DNA from: an uncultured Desulfurobacterium sp.
Lineage (GTDB): Bacteria > Aquificota > Aquificia > Desulfurobacteriales > Desulfurobacteriaceae
Reading direction: 5' to 3'
Assembly (NCBI GenBank): GCA_913055135.1
Contig: CAJXJV010000063.1
Coordinates: 1 to 7,172, forward strand
DNA length: 7,172 nucleotides
Below are positions 1-5,523 of the stretch, in pieces (positions within the stretch are counted from its first letter, which is position 1; each line of letters starts with the position of its first letter). The notes beneath the pieces were generated by a model. It was not told the origin of the DNA. It ran no database searches and worked only from the letters and a program-made list of their open reading frames with translations. The position numbers and the translations under genes are program-made.

Positions 1-113
1 AGGAAGAGGATGCTGGAAGCACTGACCCTTAGAAAGCATAGCGAACAGAACACGATACCCATTTTCCCGGTAGTTTTAGTTCTAAAATAAACTAATCTTT
101 TGCAGGAGAGGAG

Positions 114-1529
114 ATGATAAAGGTTTTTGACACTTTAACGGAAGAGAAAAGGGAGTTTAAGCCCTTGGAGGATAAGACTGTAAGGATGTACGTCTGTGGT
201 CCAACAGTTTATGACCACGCTCACATTGGTCATGCAAGGAGTGCCGTTGTTTTTGACGTCATAAGAAGGTGGCTTGAGTATAAAGGTTATAAGGTTATCT
301 ACGTCAGAAACTATACAGATGTTGATGACAAGATAATCAAGCGTTCTAAGGAAGAGGGAATCCCGTGGTACGAAGTGGCTGAAAAGTACATAAAGTCCTA
401 CGAAGAGGACATGAGAGCCCTCAATGTAAAGGAACCAACTTATAAGCCAAGGGTTACTGAACACATAAGAGAAATCATTGAAATGATAGATGGTCTTATA
501 GATAAAGGTTATGCTTACGAAGCTGATGGAGATGTCTATTTTTCAGTTGAAAAGTTTCCGGAGTATGGAAAACTCTCAAAGAGAAAAATTGATGAGTTAA
601 TAGCCGGAGCGAGAATAGAACCGGGAGAGAAGAAGAGAAATCCTCTCGATTTTGCCCTCTGGAAAAAATCAAAAGAGGGAGAACCTGGATGGGAGTCTCC
701 GTGGGGAATCGGAAGACCGGGATGGCACATAGAGTGCTCAGCCATGTCAATGAAATACTTAGGTGAAACGATGGATATCCATGGCGGCGGATTGGATTTA
801 ATATTCCCCCACCATGAAAATGAGATTGCCCAATCAGAAGCCTATACAGGAAAAACTTTTGTTCGCTACTGGATTCACAACGGATTTGTAATGGTTAACA
901 AAGAGAAGATGAGTAAATCCCTCGGTAACTTTTTCACAATAAAGGATATCCTTAAAGAATTCTCTCCGGACGTTCTAAGGCTTTTCCTGATCTCCACCCA
1001 CTACAGGAGTCCAATAGATTTCTCTTTTGAGAGATTAAAAGAAGCAGAGAGAAGTCTCTCAAGACTTTTGAACTTCATAGAGTCGAGAAAAATCATTGAA
1101 GAACTTCCCACATTAGAAGAAAAGGGTGAAGAACTGAGTATTGAAAGCTTCCGACTGGAATTTGAGTCGGCGATGGATGATGATTTCAACACAGCTAAAG
1201 CTCTTGGGGTTCTGTTTGAGCTCGTAAAGAGTGCAAACCTGCTAAAAGATAGAGCTATAAAGGAAAATAAGATTGCGGTATCAGAGAAAAGAGCGTTGCT
1301 TGAAGCTATAGATTTTGTGGAAAATATTCTGAAATTTCTTGGATTCAAGCTGGAAAGAGAGAAAGAAAAAGGAATGGAAGACGAGCTCATAAAACTGCTC
1401 ATAGAGGTTAGAGGGGAGCTCCGTAAAAGAAAAGCCTTTGATCTGGCAGATTTAATAAGGGATAGATTAAAGGAACTTGGAATAATTCTTGAAGATTTGC
1501 CATCCGGAACAATATACAAGAGGGGCTAA
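114..1529 (+). CDS. cysS: Cysteinyl-tRNA synthetase
   Basis: This class I aminoacyl-tRNA synthetase charges tRNA-Cys with cysteine in the cytoplasm. The 471-residue product is close to the usual length of about 460. The Rossmann catalytic domain opens with the CGPTVYDHAHIGHAR block: Cys28 is a zinc ligand and HIGH lies at residues 37-40. The other zinc ligands of the family are visible as Cys208 (in WHIECSAM) and His233 and Glu237 (in FPHHENE). The KMSKS loop is at 265-269. The remainder is the helical, charged C-terminal part ending in the DLADLIRDRLKELGI-type segment that contacts the tRNA. The start at 114 is supported by AGGAG at 104-108, five bases upstream, and by the usual N-terminus with a Phe-Asp-Thr block. 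No frameshift or missing catalytic residue is seen. A one-base gap to the next gene implies a shared transcript. Confidence 0.98.
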   Translation: MIKVFDTLTEEKREFKPLEDKTVRMYVCGPTVYDHAHIGHARSAVVFDVIRRWLEYKGYKVIYVRNYTDVDDKIIKRSKEEGIPWYEVAEKYIKSYEEDMRALNVKEPTYKPRVTEHIREIIEMIDGLIDKGYAYEADGDVYFSVEKFPEYGKLSKRKIDELIAGARIEPGEKKRNPLDFALWKKSKEGEPGWESPWGIGRPGWHIECSAMSMKYLGETMDIHGGGLDLIFPHHENEIAQSEAYTGKTFVRYWIHNGFVMVNKEKMSKSLGNFFTIKDILKEFSPDVLRLFLISTHYRSPIDFSFERLKEAERSLSRLLNFIESRKIIEELPTLEEKGEELSIESFRLEFESAMDDDFNTAKALGVLFELVKSANLLKDRAIKENKIAVSEKRALLEAIDFVENILKFLGFKLEREKEKGMEDELIKLLIEVRGELRKRKAFDLADLIRDRLKELGIILEDLPSGTIYKRG

Positions 1530-1530
1530 G

Positions 1531-1674
1531 ATGGGAATATACGATAGAGACTACTACAAAGAGCAGCATGAAAGGAGAAAGAGTCCAAAGATTTTTACAT
1601 TTGTAAGGTGGCTCGTTATAGCGTTTTTCTTCCTTGCCTTCGCTGTCTATGTCCTGGCAATCTTTTCAAAATAG
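1531..1674 (+). CDS. Small single-pass membrane protein, unknown function (47 aa)
   Basis: This is a 47-residue protein of unknown function. An in-frame ATG at 1489 lies inside cysS and lacks a ribosome site. ATG 1531 is chosen because AGAGGGG (1519-1525) sits five bases before it and it begins one base after the cysS stop, which favours translational coupling. The N-terminal half is polar and charged, beginning MGIYDRDYYKEQ and ending with a basic stretch (Arg15, Arg16, Lys17, Lys20, Arg26). Residues about 24-45 form one strongly hydrophobic, aromatic-rich helix ending in Ser-Lys. By the positive-inside rule the basic N-terminus should face the cytoplasm. A similar YDRDYY-type start occurs, from memory, at the N-terminus of assorted bacterial membrane proteins, but I cannot assign a family. 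No signal-peptide cleavage site or lipobox is visible. The cysS context may reflect only transcription. Confidence 0.72.
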   Translation: MGIYDRDYYKEQHERRKSPKIFTFVRWLVIAFFFLAFAVYVLAIFSK

Positions 1675-1692
1675 AAGGGAAGAAATTCCCTT
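1675..1692 (+). other. Perfect stem-loop with GAAA tetraloop after the small membrane gene
   Basis: AAGGGAA (1675-1681) and TTCCCTT (1686-1692) are perfect inverted repeats around a GAAA loop, beginning at the base after the stop codon of the 47-residue gene. A GNRA-type tetraloop on a 7-bp stem is a stable RNA fold. The downstream bases (AAGAGACAG) contain no U-run, so it is not a canonical intrinsic terminator. It could protect the 3' end of the cysS transcript or be a weak or Rho-assisted terminator. Confidence 0.5.
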
Positions 1693-1703
1693 AAGAGACA
1701 GAA

Positions 1704-1774
1704 ACGAGAGATGCGAGACGAGTAACGAGTAAGAAAAAAACTCTTTTCGTATTTCGCATTACGCATCTCGTATT
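1704..1774. repeat. Two inverted arrays of degenerate 7-bp repeats
   Basis: The left array (1704-1731) reads ACGAGAG, ATGCGAG, ACGAGTA, ACGAGTA in exact 7-base steps. The right array (1747-1774) reads TCGTATT, TCGCATT, ACGCATC, TCGTATT, again in 7-base steps and of roughly complementary type. An A-rich spacer (1732-1740) separates them. Parts of the arms pair: GAGATGCG (1708-1715) with CGCATCTC (1762-1769), or ACGAG (1704-1708) with CTCGT (1767-1771), so an imperfect long hairpin is possible. No coding potential is apparent. It resembles in style the short tandemly repeated heptanucleotide (STRR) arrays known from cyanobacteria, though no relationship is implied. Confidence 0.65.
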
Positions 1775-1840
1775 GGTATAAGGTAGCAGTTAGGTTTTTT
1801 CATTTGATAGAATTCCGAGAACTCTTTCGGAGGATTTCAC

Positions 1841-2515
1841 ATGCCACTTCTTGCTCCTTCAATCCTTTCAGCAAACTTTGCAAACCTCGAAAGGGACATA
1901 AAAGAAGCTGAATCCGCAGGAGCGGACCTCTTACACGTTGATGTAATGGATGGAAGGTTCGTTCCAAACATAACAATAGGTCCCTGTGTCGTCGAAGCCA
2001 TAAGGAAAGTGACCGATTTACCCCTTGATGTTCATCTGATGATCGTTGAACCTGAAAAGTACATCCCCGACTTTGCAAAGGCTGGAGCCGACTGGATTTC
2101 CTTCCACTTTGAAGCAGCAGTTCACCACCACAGGATTATCTCTCTGATTAAGGAACTGGGAAAGAAAGCCGGAATCGTCATCAACCCATCCACACCTGTA
2201 TCTTTCCTTGAGGAGATTCTTCCGTTTGTGGATTTTGTACTGGTTATGTCTGTCAATCCTGGATTTGGAGGACAGAAGTTTATAGAAACTTCTGTAGAAA
2301 AAATAGAAAAACTTCAGAAAATGATCAAAGAAAGGGATTTAAATGTTAGTATAGAAGTTGATGGAGGAATCAAAGTAGATAACGTCCAGAAAGTTCTCAA
2401 CGCTGGAGCGGAAATAATAGTTGCAGGTTCAGCAGTCTTTAAAGGTAACATTACAGAAAACGTAAAGGCTTTCAAGGAAAAAATGAGGCAAGAGGGAATA
2501 GGCAAGAGGCAATAG
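1841..2515 (+). CDS. rpe: Ribulose-phosphate 3-epimerase
   Basis: This TIM-barrel enzyme interconverts D-ribulose 5-phosphate and D-xylulose 5-phosphate in the pentose phosphate pathway, and in the Calvin cycle where present. The 224-residue length fits the family. Visible signatures are [10 protein letters not shown] near the start, HVDVMDG at 32-38, DVHLM at 63-67, VNPGFGGQ at 138-145 and EVDGG at 172-176. The metal ligands and acid/base pair of the family are all present: His32, Asp34, His65 and Asp174, with Asp34 and Asp174 as the proton carriers. GGAGG at 1829-1833, seven bases before ATG 1841, fixes the start. The last residues (about Arg-Gln-Glu-Gly-Ile-Gly-Lys-Arg-Gln) are encoded by a tandem 7-base repeat and look like a recent extension beyond the domain. 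prs begins 34 bases downstream, so the two are probably co-transcribed. Confidence 0.97.
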   Translation: MPLLAPSILSANFANLERDIKEAESAGADLLHVDVMDGRFVPNITIGPCVVEAIRKVTDLPLDVHLMIVEPEKYIPDFAKAGADWISFHFEAAVHHHRIISLIKELGKKAGIVINPSTPVSFLEEILPFVDFVLVMSVNPGFGGQKFIETSVEKIEKLQKMIKERDLNVSIEVDGGIKVDNVQKVLNAGAEIIVAGSAVFKGNITENVKAFKEKMRQEGIGKRQ

Positions 2516-2521
2516 GGAAAC
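2487..2521 (+). repeat. Five tandem degenerate heptamers across the rpe stop codon
   Basis: Five consecutive 7-base units read GGCAAGA, GGGAATA, GGCAAGA, GGCAATA, GGGAAAC. Viewed with a 14-base period, 2487-2500 and 2501-2514 differ at one base only. The array encodes the final residues of Rpe and supplies its TAG stop (2513-2515), then runs into the rpe-prs gap. The unit sequence differs from the array upstream of rpe, but the period is the same. Confidence 0.7.
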
Positions 2522-2540
2522 TAAACTAAAATTTATGCTC

Positions 2541-2547
2541 GGAGGGG
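2541..2547 (+). promoter_or_regulatory. Ribosome binding site that decides the prs start
   Basis: GGAGGGG lies directly before ATG 2550. The upstream in-frame ATG at 2535 has only A/T/C-rich sequence ahead of it and would place this purine block inside the coding region, so 2550 is preferred. Confidence 0.75.
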
Positions 2548-2549
2548 AA

Positions 2550-3500
2550 ATGAAACAGGTTAAACTGATGACCGGAAATTCAAACCCACAACTTGCAAGG
2601 GCTGTTTCCGGAAATCTTGGAATACCTCTTGCAGACGTAACAGTTGGCAGGTTCAGTGATGGAGAAGTTCAGGTAGTAATAAACGAAAGTGTAAGGGACT
2701 GTGATGTCTACATTATTCAGTCTCTTTGCCACCCTGCCAATGAAAATATTATGGAACTTCTTCTCATAGCCGACGCTCTCAAAAGAGCCTCCGCCGGAAG
2801 GATTACAGCAGTCATACCTTACTATGCGTATGGAAGACAGGACAGGAAGGTAAATCCAAGAGATCCCATCAGTGCCAAACTTCTTGCAGACATAATTACT
2901 ATTTCCGGAATCAACCACCTTGTTGTCATAGATCTCAACGCAAGGCAGGTGGAAGGATTTTTTGGTATTCCGGTTGATCACCTTCAGGCAAGACCTGTCC
3001 TCACAGAATACTTCCTATCCGAAGGACTTGGCGGAGAAGATACAGTTGTAGTCTCTCCAGATATTGGAGGTGTTACAAGGGCAAGAAACTTTGCAAGAGT
3101 TCTGGGCTCTCCTATTGCAATAATAGACAAGAGAAGACCAAGACCAAACGTTGCAGAGGTTATGAACATCATTGGTGAGGTAAAAGGCAAAAAGGCAATA
3201 ATCATTGATGACATCATAGATACAGCAGGAACAATCGTTAACGCTGCAAGAGCTATCAAAGAAAAGGGAGCAGAAGAAGTCTATGCAGCCTGCACCCATC
3301 CGGTCTTTTCTGGTCCTGCAGTGGATAGACTTTCAAAAGCAGTAGAAGAAGGTGTTATAAAAGAAATTATCGTAACAGACACAATTCCACTGAGAGAGAA
3401 GTTTGAAGGTGTTAAAGTCTTAACAGTTGCAGGAATGATTGCAGAGGCAATAAGAAGAATCCACTTTGGAGAGTCAATAAGCAGAATGTTCAATTTCTAA
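2550..3500 (+). CDS. prs: Ribose-phosphate pyrophosphokinase (PRPP synthetase)
   Basis: The enzyme transfers pyrophosphate from ATP to ribose 5-phosphate, giving PRPP for purine, pyrimidine, His, Trp and NAD synthesis. With the start at 2550 the product is 316 residues, the usual class I length of about 315. An alternative ATG at 2535 would add five residues but lacks a ribosome site. Visible landmarks are NSNPQLA near the start, GRFSDGEV, the ATP-site block YAYGRQDRK followed by PRDPISAKL, DKRRPRPN (catalytic-loop Lys/Arg) and the PRPP loop DDIIDTAGT at 220-228. One oddity: the conserved signature that normally begins Asp-Leu-His reads Asp128-Leu129-Asn130 here (AAC at 2937-2939), followed by a slightly divergent ARQVEGFFGIPVD. 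The rest of the fold looks intact. It follows rpe closely, and its last 11 bases overlap the convergent pseudopilin gene. Confidence 0.96.
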   Translation: MKQVKLMTGNSNPQLARAVSGNLGIPLADVTVGRFSDGEVQVVINESVRDCDVYIIQSLCHPANENIMELLLIADALKRASAGRITAVIPYYAYGRQDRKVNPRDPISAKLLADIITISGINHLVVIDLNARQVEGFFGIPVDHLQARPVLTEYFLSEGLGGEDTVVVSPDIGGVTRARNFARVLGSPIAIIDKRRPRPNVAEVMNIIGEVKGKKAIIIDDIIDTAGTIVNAARAIKEKGAEEVYAACTHPVFSGPAVDRLSKAVEEGVIKEIIVTDTIPLREKFEGVKVLTVAGMIAEAIRRIHFGESISRMFNF

Positions 3501-4041
3501 GTTTGAATACAAGAGGGAGCTCGCCTCCCTCATCTCTAAGTTTTAGAACAATCTTCAAAAGAGAAGGACTTGTTCCTGCTGTTCCGTTATACCAATCACC
3601 TGAGCGAGAAAACAAAATCTGGAAATCTGAAACCCTGGATGTAACAGGAACGTCGATTCCCGAAGGAGAAAGAGAATTTATCCTGTACTCACTTCTTATC
3701 AAATAGTGGATTTTCTTTTCTTTATTTTCATAAATCCAGTATTTTACCCTACAGACTCCCTTAAAATAATAGCAGGAGTTTGTATAGAACTCTAAAGTTT
3801 TTCTATTATCACTATCTTTCTTAACGGAAATTGCTCCATAACGCCTGTCAATTGACTCAAAATCTTTTAAGAAAATGTAGAAAAGTGGAACAATTGTCGA
3901 TTGTAGTTCGCTATTTTCAGCAGAAAATCTGCCTGACTTCTCAATCAGGTTAAAAAACGAGTATGAAACCGTGATAACAAAAGCCGTTAGCGCAACTGCA
4001 ATGAGGAGTTCAACAAGGGTAAATCCTCTAACGAGCTTCAT
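3490..4041 (-). CDS. GspJ-like minor pseudopilin (prepilin-type N-terminal methylation domain)
   Basis: This is a 183-residue type IV pilin-like protein, probably a minor pseudopilin placed at the tip of a type II secretion or related pilus. The class III leader is short (MKLVRG) and cleavage is expected between Gly6 and Phe7. Glu11 is the conserved Glu at mature position 5, and residues 7-30 form the hydrophobic helix. The amphipathic region after it (about 45-67, with LFYIFLKDFESIDRR) resembles the helix of GspJ proteins, and the length suits GspJ. Cys90 and Cys97 could form a disulfide outside the cytoplasm. The ATG overlaps the end of the preceding GspI-like gene by 14 bases and has GGAG four bases upstream. 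The 3' end overlaps prs by 11 bases. No GspK, GspG or GspH gene is adjacent. A type IV pilus minor pilin is the main alternative. Confidence 0.8.
   Translation of the reverse strand: MKLVRGFTLVELLIAVALTAFVITVSYSFFNLIEKSGRFSAENSELQSTIVPLFYIFLKDFESIDRRYGAISVKKDSDNRKTLEFYTNSCYYFKGVCRVKYWIYENKEKKIHYLIRSEYRINSLSPSGIDVPVTSRVSDFQILFSRSGDWYNGTAGTSPSLLKIVLKLRDEGGELPLVFKLRN
3513..3531 (+). terminator. Candidate terminator hairpin after prs
   Basis: GAGGGAG (3513-3519) and CTCCCTC (3525-3531) form a perfect 7-bp stem with loop CTCGC, 12 bases after the prs stop. The following sequence has only a weak T content (ATCTCTAAGTTTTAG), so intrinsic termination may be inefficient. The hairpin lies wholly within the 3' coding region of the opposing pseudopilin gene. 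Confidence 0.45.
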
Positions 4042-4360
4042 AGAGCTCCACCACCATTCCAGTATCCTCTGTTCCTGCCTGAACCTTCACAATCCTGTAT
4101 CCCATCAACTCCTCAAAGTCCTGTTTTAGTTCGATCTCGTAGTTGAGAATATCTTCCCTTTCATCATTCTTGTTTTTTCCCATGTAAATTGCCTCATCTA
4201 TGGCGTTGTGGGCAGCAACGGTTGAAAGGGTTGTCTTCAAGGAAATTGTTGTTGTTTCCGCTGTCTTACCGGAGAGAAGAATGAATGCAGAGAAAGCCAT
4301 ACCAGCTATCGCAACAGCAATGATTACTTCAAGAAGGGTGAAACCTTTTTCCCTGCTCAT
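4028..4360 (-). CDS. GspI-like minor pseudopilin (prepilin-type N-terminal methylation domain)
   Basis: This 110-residue protein has the class III leader MSREKG, a cleavage site Gly6/Phe7, Glu11 at mature position 5 and a hydrophobic helix over about residues 7-30. Length and the segment LSTVAAHNAIDEAIY, which resembles the helix of GspI proteins after the transmembrane stretch, favour a GspI-like minor pseudopilin. The gene order (I-like then J-like) is that of type II secretion operons. AGGGG (minus strand, 4370-4366) lies five bases before the ATG. It starts 65 bases from pdxJ, which is read the other way. Processing by a PilD-type peptidase encoded elsewhere would be needed. Family membership as a prepilin-type protein is secure; the I-type assignment rests on length, order and a short similarity. 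Confidence 0.78.
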   Translation of the reverse strand: MSREKGFTLLEVIIAVAIAGMAFSAFILLSGKTAETTTISLKTTLSTVAAHNAIDEAIYMGKNKNDEREDILNYEIELKQDFEELMGYRIVKVQAGTEDTGMVVELYEAR

Positions 4361-4385
4361 AGATGCCCCTGAACTATTGTACAGT

Positions 4386-4395
4386 TATAATTATA
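4386..4395. promoter_or_regulatory. Palindromic -10-like element between divergent genes
   Basis: TATAATTATA is a perfect 10-bp palindrome in the 65-base gap between the GspI-like gene and pdxJ. It offers a consensus -10 hexamer TATAAT on each strand (plus 4386-4391, minus 4395-4390). I do not find a good -35 at 16-18 bases for either direction, so the calls are tentative. The gap is AT-rich and must hold the start signals for at least one of the two divergent units. Confidence 0.35.
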
Positions 4396-4415
4396 CTTCC
4401 AGCAAACTTCTATTT

Positions 4416-4420
4416 GGAGG
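4416..4420 (+). promoter_or_regulatory. Ribosome binding site that decides the pdxJ start
   Basis: GGAGG sits five bases before ATG 4426. The frame is open back to an ATG at 4363, but that would add 21 non-conserved residues, have no ribosome site and run through the palindromic promoter-like sequence. Confidence 0.8.
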
Positions 4421-4425
4421 CAGAA

Positions 4426-5160
4426 ATGAAAAAGAGAATCAGACTTGGTGTTAACATAGATCACGTTGCAACAGTCAGAAATGCAAGGAGAACTTTTGAG
4501 CCAGATCCCGTTCATGCAGCAGTAATTGCAGACCTTGCCGGAGCTGATCAGATAACCCTCCACGTAAGGGAAGATAGAAGGCACGTAAATGAAAGAGATT
4601 TAAAGCTTATAAAGGAAGTCATCCACTCCAGAGTAAACCTTGAGATGGCAGCAACTGAAGAGATGATAAATCTGGCGATTGAAGTAAAACCCCATCAGGT
4701 AACCCTTGTCCCTGAAAAGAGAGAGGAGATAACAACAGAAGGGGGACTCGACGTTGCAGGTCAGAAAGAAAAAATAAAAGAAGCTGTTGAAAGGTTAAAA
4801 AAGGCTGGAATAGTGGTCAACCTCTTCATAGATCCAGATGAAGAACAGATAAGGGCAGCAAAGGAAGTCGGAGCAGATGCCATTGAGCTCCACACCGGAA
4901 GATATGCAGAAGCTTTTAACGATAAAAAAGAAAAAGAGACTGAAGAAGAATTAGAAAGACTCAGAAGAGCGGCAAGACTCGGGAAAGAAATAGGATTAAA
5001 GGTTTACGCCGGACATGGTCTGACTTACAAAAACGTCAAGCCGGTTGCAGAAATTCCGGAAATAGAAGAGCTCAACATAGGCCACTCAATAGTTGCCAAT
5101 GCAGTCCTGAAAGGACTGAAGGAAGCTGTTCAGGAAATGATAAAGATAATCAACTCATAG
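4426..5160 (+). CDS. pdxJ: Pyridoxine 5'-phosphate synthase
   Basis: PdxJ condenses 3-amino-2-oxopropyl phosphate with 1-deoxy-D-xylulose 5-phosphate to pyridoxine 5'-phosphate, the last ring-forming step of the DXP-dependent vitamin B6 route. The product is 244 residues, the normal size for this TIM-barrel enzyme. Signatures are [16 protein letters not shown] at 6-21, LHVREDRRH with His46, Arg48 and His53 (equivalents of E. coli His45, Arg47, His52), NLEMA with Glu73, LVPE, TEGGLD, ELHTG, GHGL with His197 and GHSI with His220. All expected active-site residues are present. A charged insertion-like helix (about 165-190) is Lys/Glu-rich as in thermophile proteins. The acpS start is three bases after the stop. 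The pdxJ-acpS pairing is also found in E. coli and supports both calls. Confidence 0.98.
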   Translation: MKKRIRLGVNIDHVATVRNARRTFEPDPVHAAVIADLAGADQITLHVREDRRHVNERDLKLIKEVIHSRVNLEMAATEEMINLAIEVKPHQVTLVPEKREEITTEGGLDVAGQKEKIKEAVERLKKAGIVVNLFIDPDEEQIRAAKEVGADAIELHTGRYAEAFNDKKEKETEEELERLRRAARLGKEIGLKVYAGHGLTYKNVKPVAEIPEIEELNIGHSIVANAVLKGLKEAVQEMIKIINS

Positions 5161-5163
5161 ATC

Positions 5164-5523
5164 ATGCTTCTATCCTGCGGAATCGACATAGCATCGGTTA
5201 GGAGAATTGAGGAAATCCTTGACAGATATGGAGACCGATTTCTCAAAAAGGTTTTTCCTGAAGGAGTTGAGTACTGTCAGAAAAAAAGGAAAGGAGAATT
5301 TGCGGGCTGCATCGCAGCCCGATTTGCATTAAAGGAAGCAGTTATCAAAGCTCTCTCCTCCATAGGAAAAGATGTTGGTTTCAGGGATATAGCTGTAACC
5401 GGCGGTGGAAAGAAACTGGAAATCGAAGTTAAGAATTGCGAGGAACTGAAATTTATTTACAGCATATCCCATGAAAGAGAGTTTGCAGTTGCCGTTGTCA
5501 ACGTTCTTAGGACTGAGGGATAA
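5164..5523 (+). CDS. acpS: Holo-[acyl-carrier-protein] synthase
   Basis: AcpS moves the 4'-phosphopantetheine of coenzyme A onto the conserved Ser of apo-ACP. The 119-residue length is typical, and the enzyme usually works as a trimer. The magnesium-binding Asp8 (in GIDI) and Glu58 (in ARFALKEAVIKAL) are at the canonical positions, and the late SISHEREFAVAVV segment matches the family's SxSH motif. It starts three bases after pdxJ ends and has no good ribosome site of its own, since the sequence before the ATG (CTCATAGATC) is poor. It is therefore probably translated by coupling from pdxJ. Its last 17 bases overlap the hemerythrin gene on the opposite strand. Its substrate, AcpP, is encoded at 6053-6286. 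A GC-rich hairpin lies inside the gene at 5303-5321. Confidence 0.96.
   Translation: MLLSCGIDIASVRRIEEILDRYGDRFLKKVFPEGVEYCQKKRKGEFAGCIAARFALKEAVIKALSSIGKDVGFRDIAVTGGGKKLEIEVKNCEELKFIYSISHEREFAVAVVNVLRTEG
5298..5327. repeat. GC-rich inverted repeat inside acpS, flanked by short direct repeats
   Basis: CGGGCTGC (5303-5310) and GCAGCCCG (5314-5321) form a perfect 8-bp stem with a 3-base ATC loop. ATTTGC occurs directly before (5298-5303, sharing one base with the stem) and directly after (5322-5327). The codons read Phe-Ala-Gly-Cys-Ile-Ala-Ala-Arg-Phe-Ala, which fits AcpS homologues, so the coding sequence is not disrupted. No U-run follows immediately on either strand. Confidence 0.45.

Noticed and set aside
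1..90. Possible 3' end of an upstream plus-strand gene (frame open from base 1 to TAA at 88-90; another frame ends at TAG 30-32; a minus frame is also open from an ATG near 65 to the edge).
   Set aside because: Three frames are about equally plausible, none gives a recognisable protein tail, and the stretch is too short for codon statistics. No RNA gene could be recognised there either.
60..93. Promoter for cysS (TAAAAT at 83-88).
   Set aside because: The -10 matches fairly well but no -35-like hexamer lies at a suitable distance.
1001..1519. Long minus-strand frame of 172 codons within cysS.
   Set aside because: Ser/Leu/Phe-rich composition is typical of the antisense of a Lys/Glu-rich gene, and cysS is certain here.
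1704..1774. CRISPR-like array.
   Set aside because: Units are only seven bases, directly adjacent without spacers, and no cas genes are nearby.
1795..1800. T-run after the heptamer arrays, as an intrinsic terminator for cysS and the small gene.
   Set aside because: The run is about 20 bases away from the nearest possible stem and no hairpin abuts it.
1785..1813. Promoter for rpe (TAGAAT at 1808-1813 as a -10).
   Set aside because: No acceptable -35 is found 16-18 bases upstream (AGCAGT region), and TTGGTA at 1773 is too far away.
3503..3706. Plus-strand frame of 67 codons after prs.
   Set aside because: It is antisense to the GspJ-like gene, lacks a ribosome site and resembles no known protein; it is a shadow frame.
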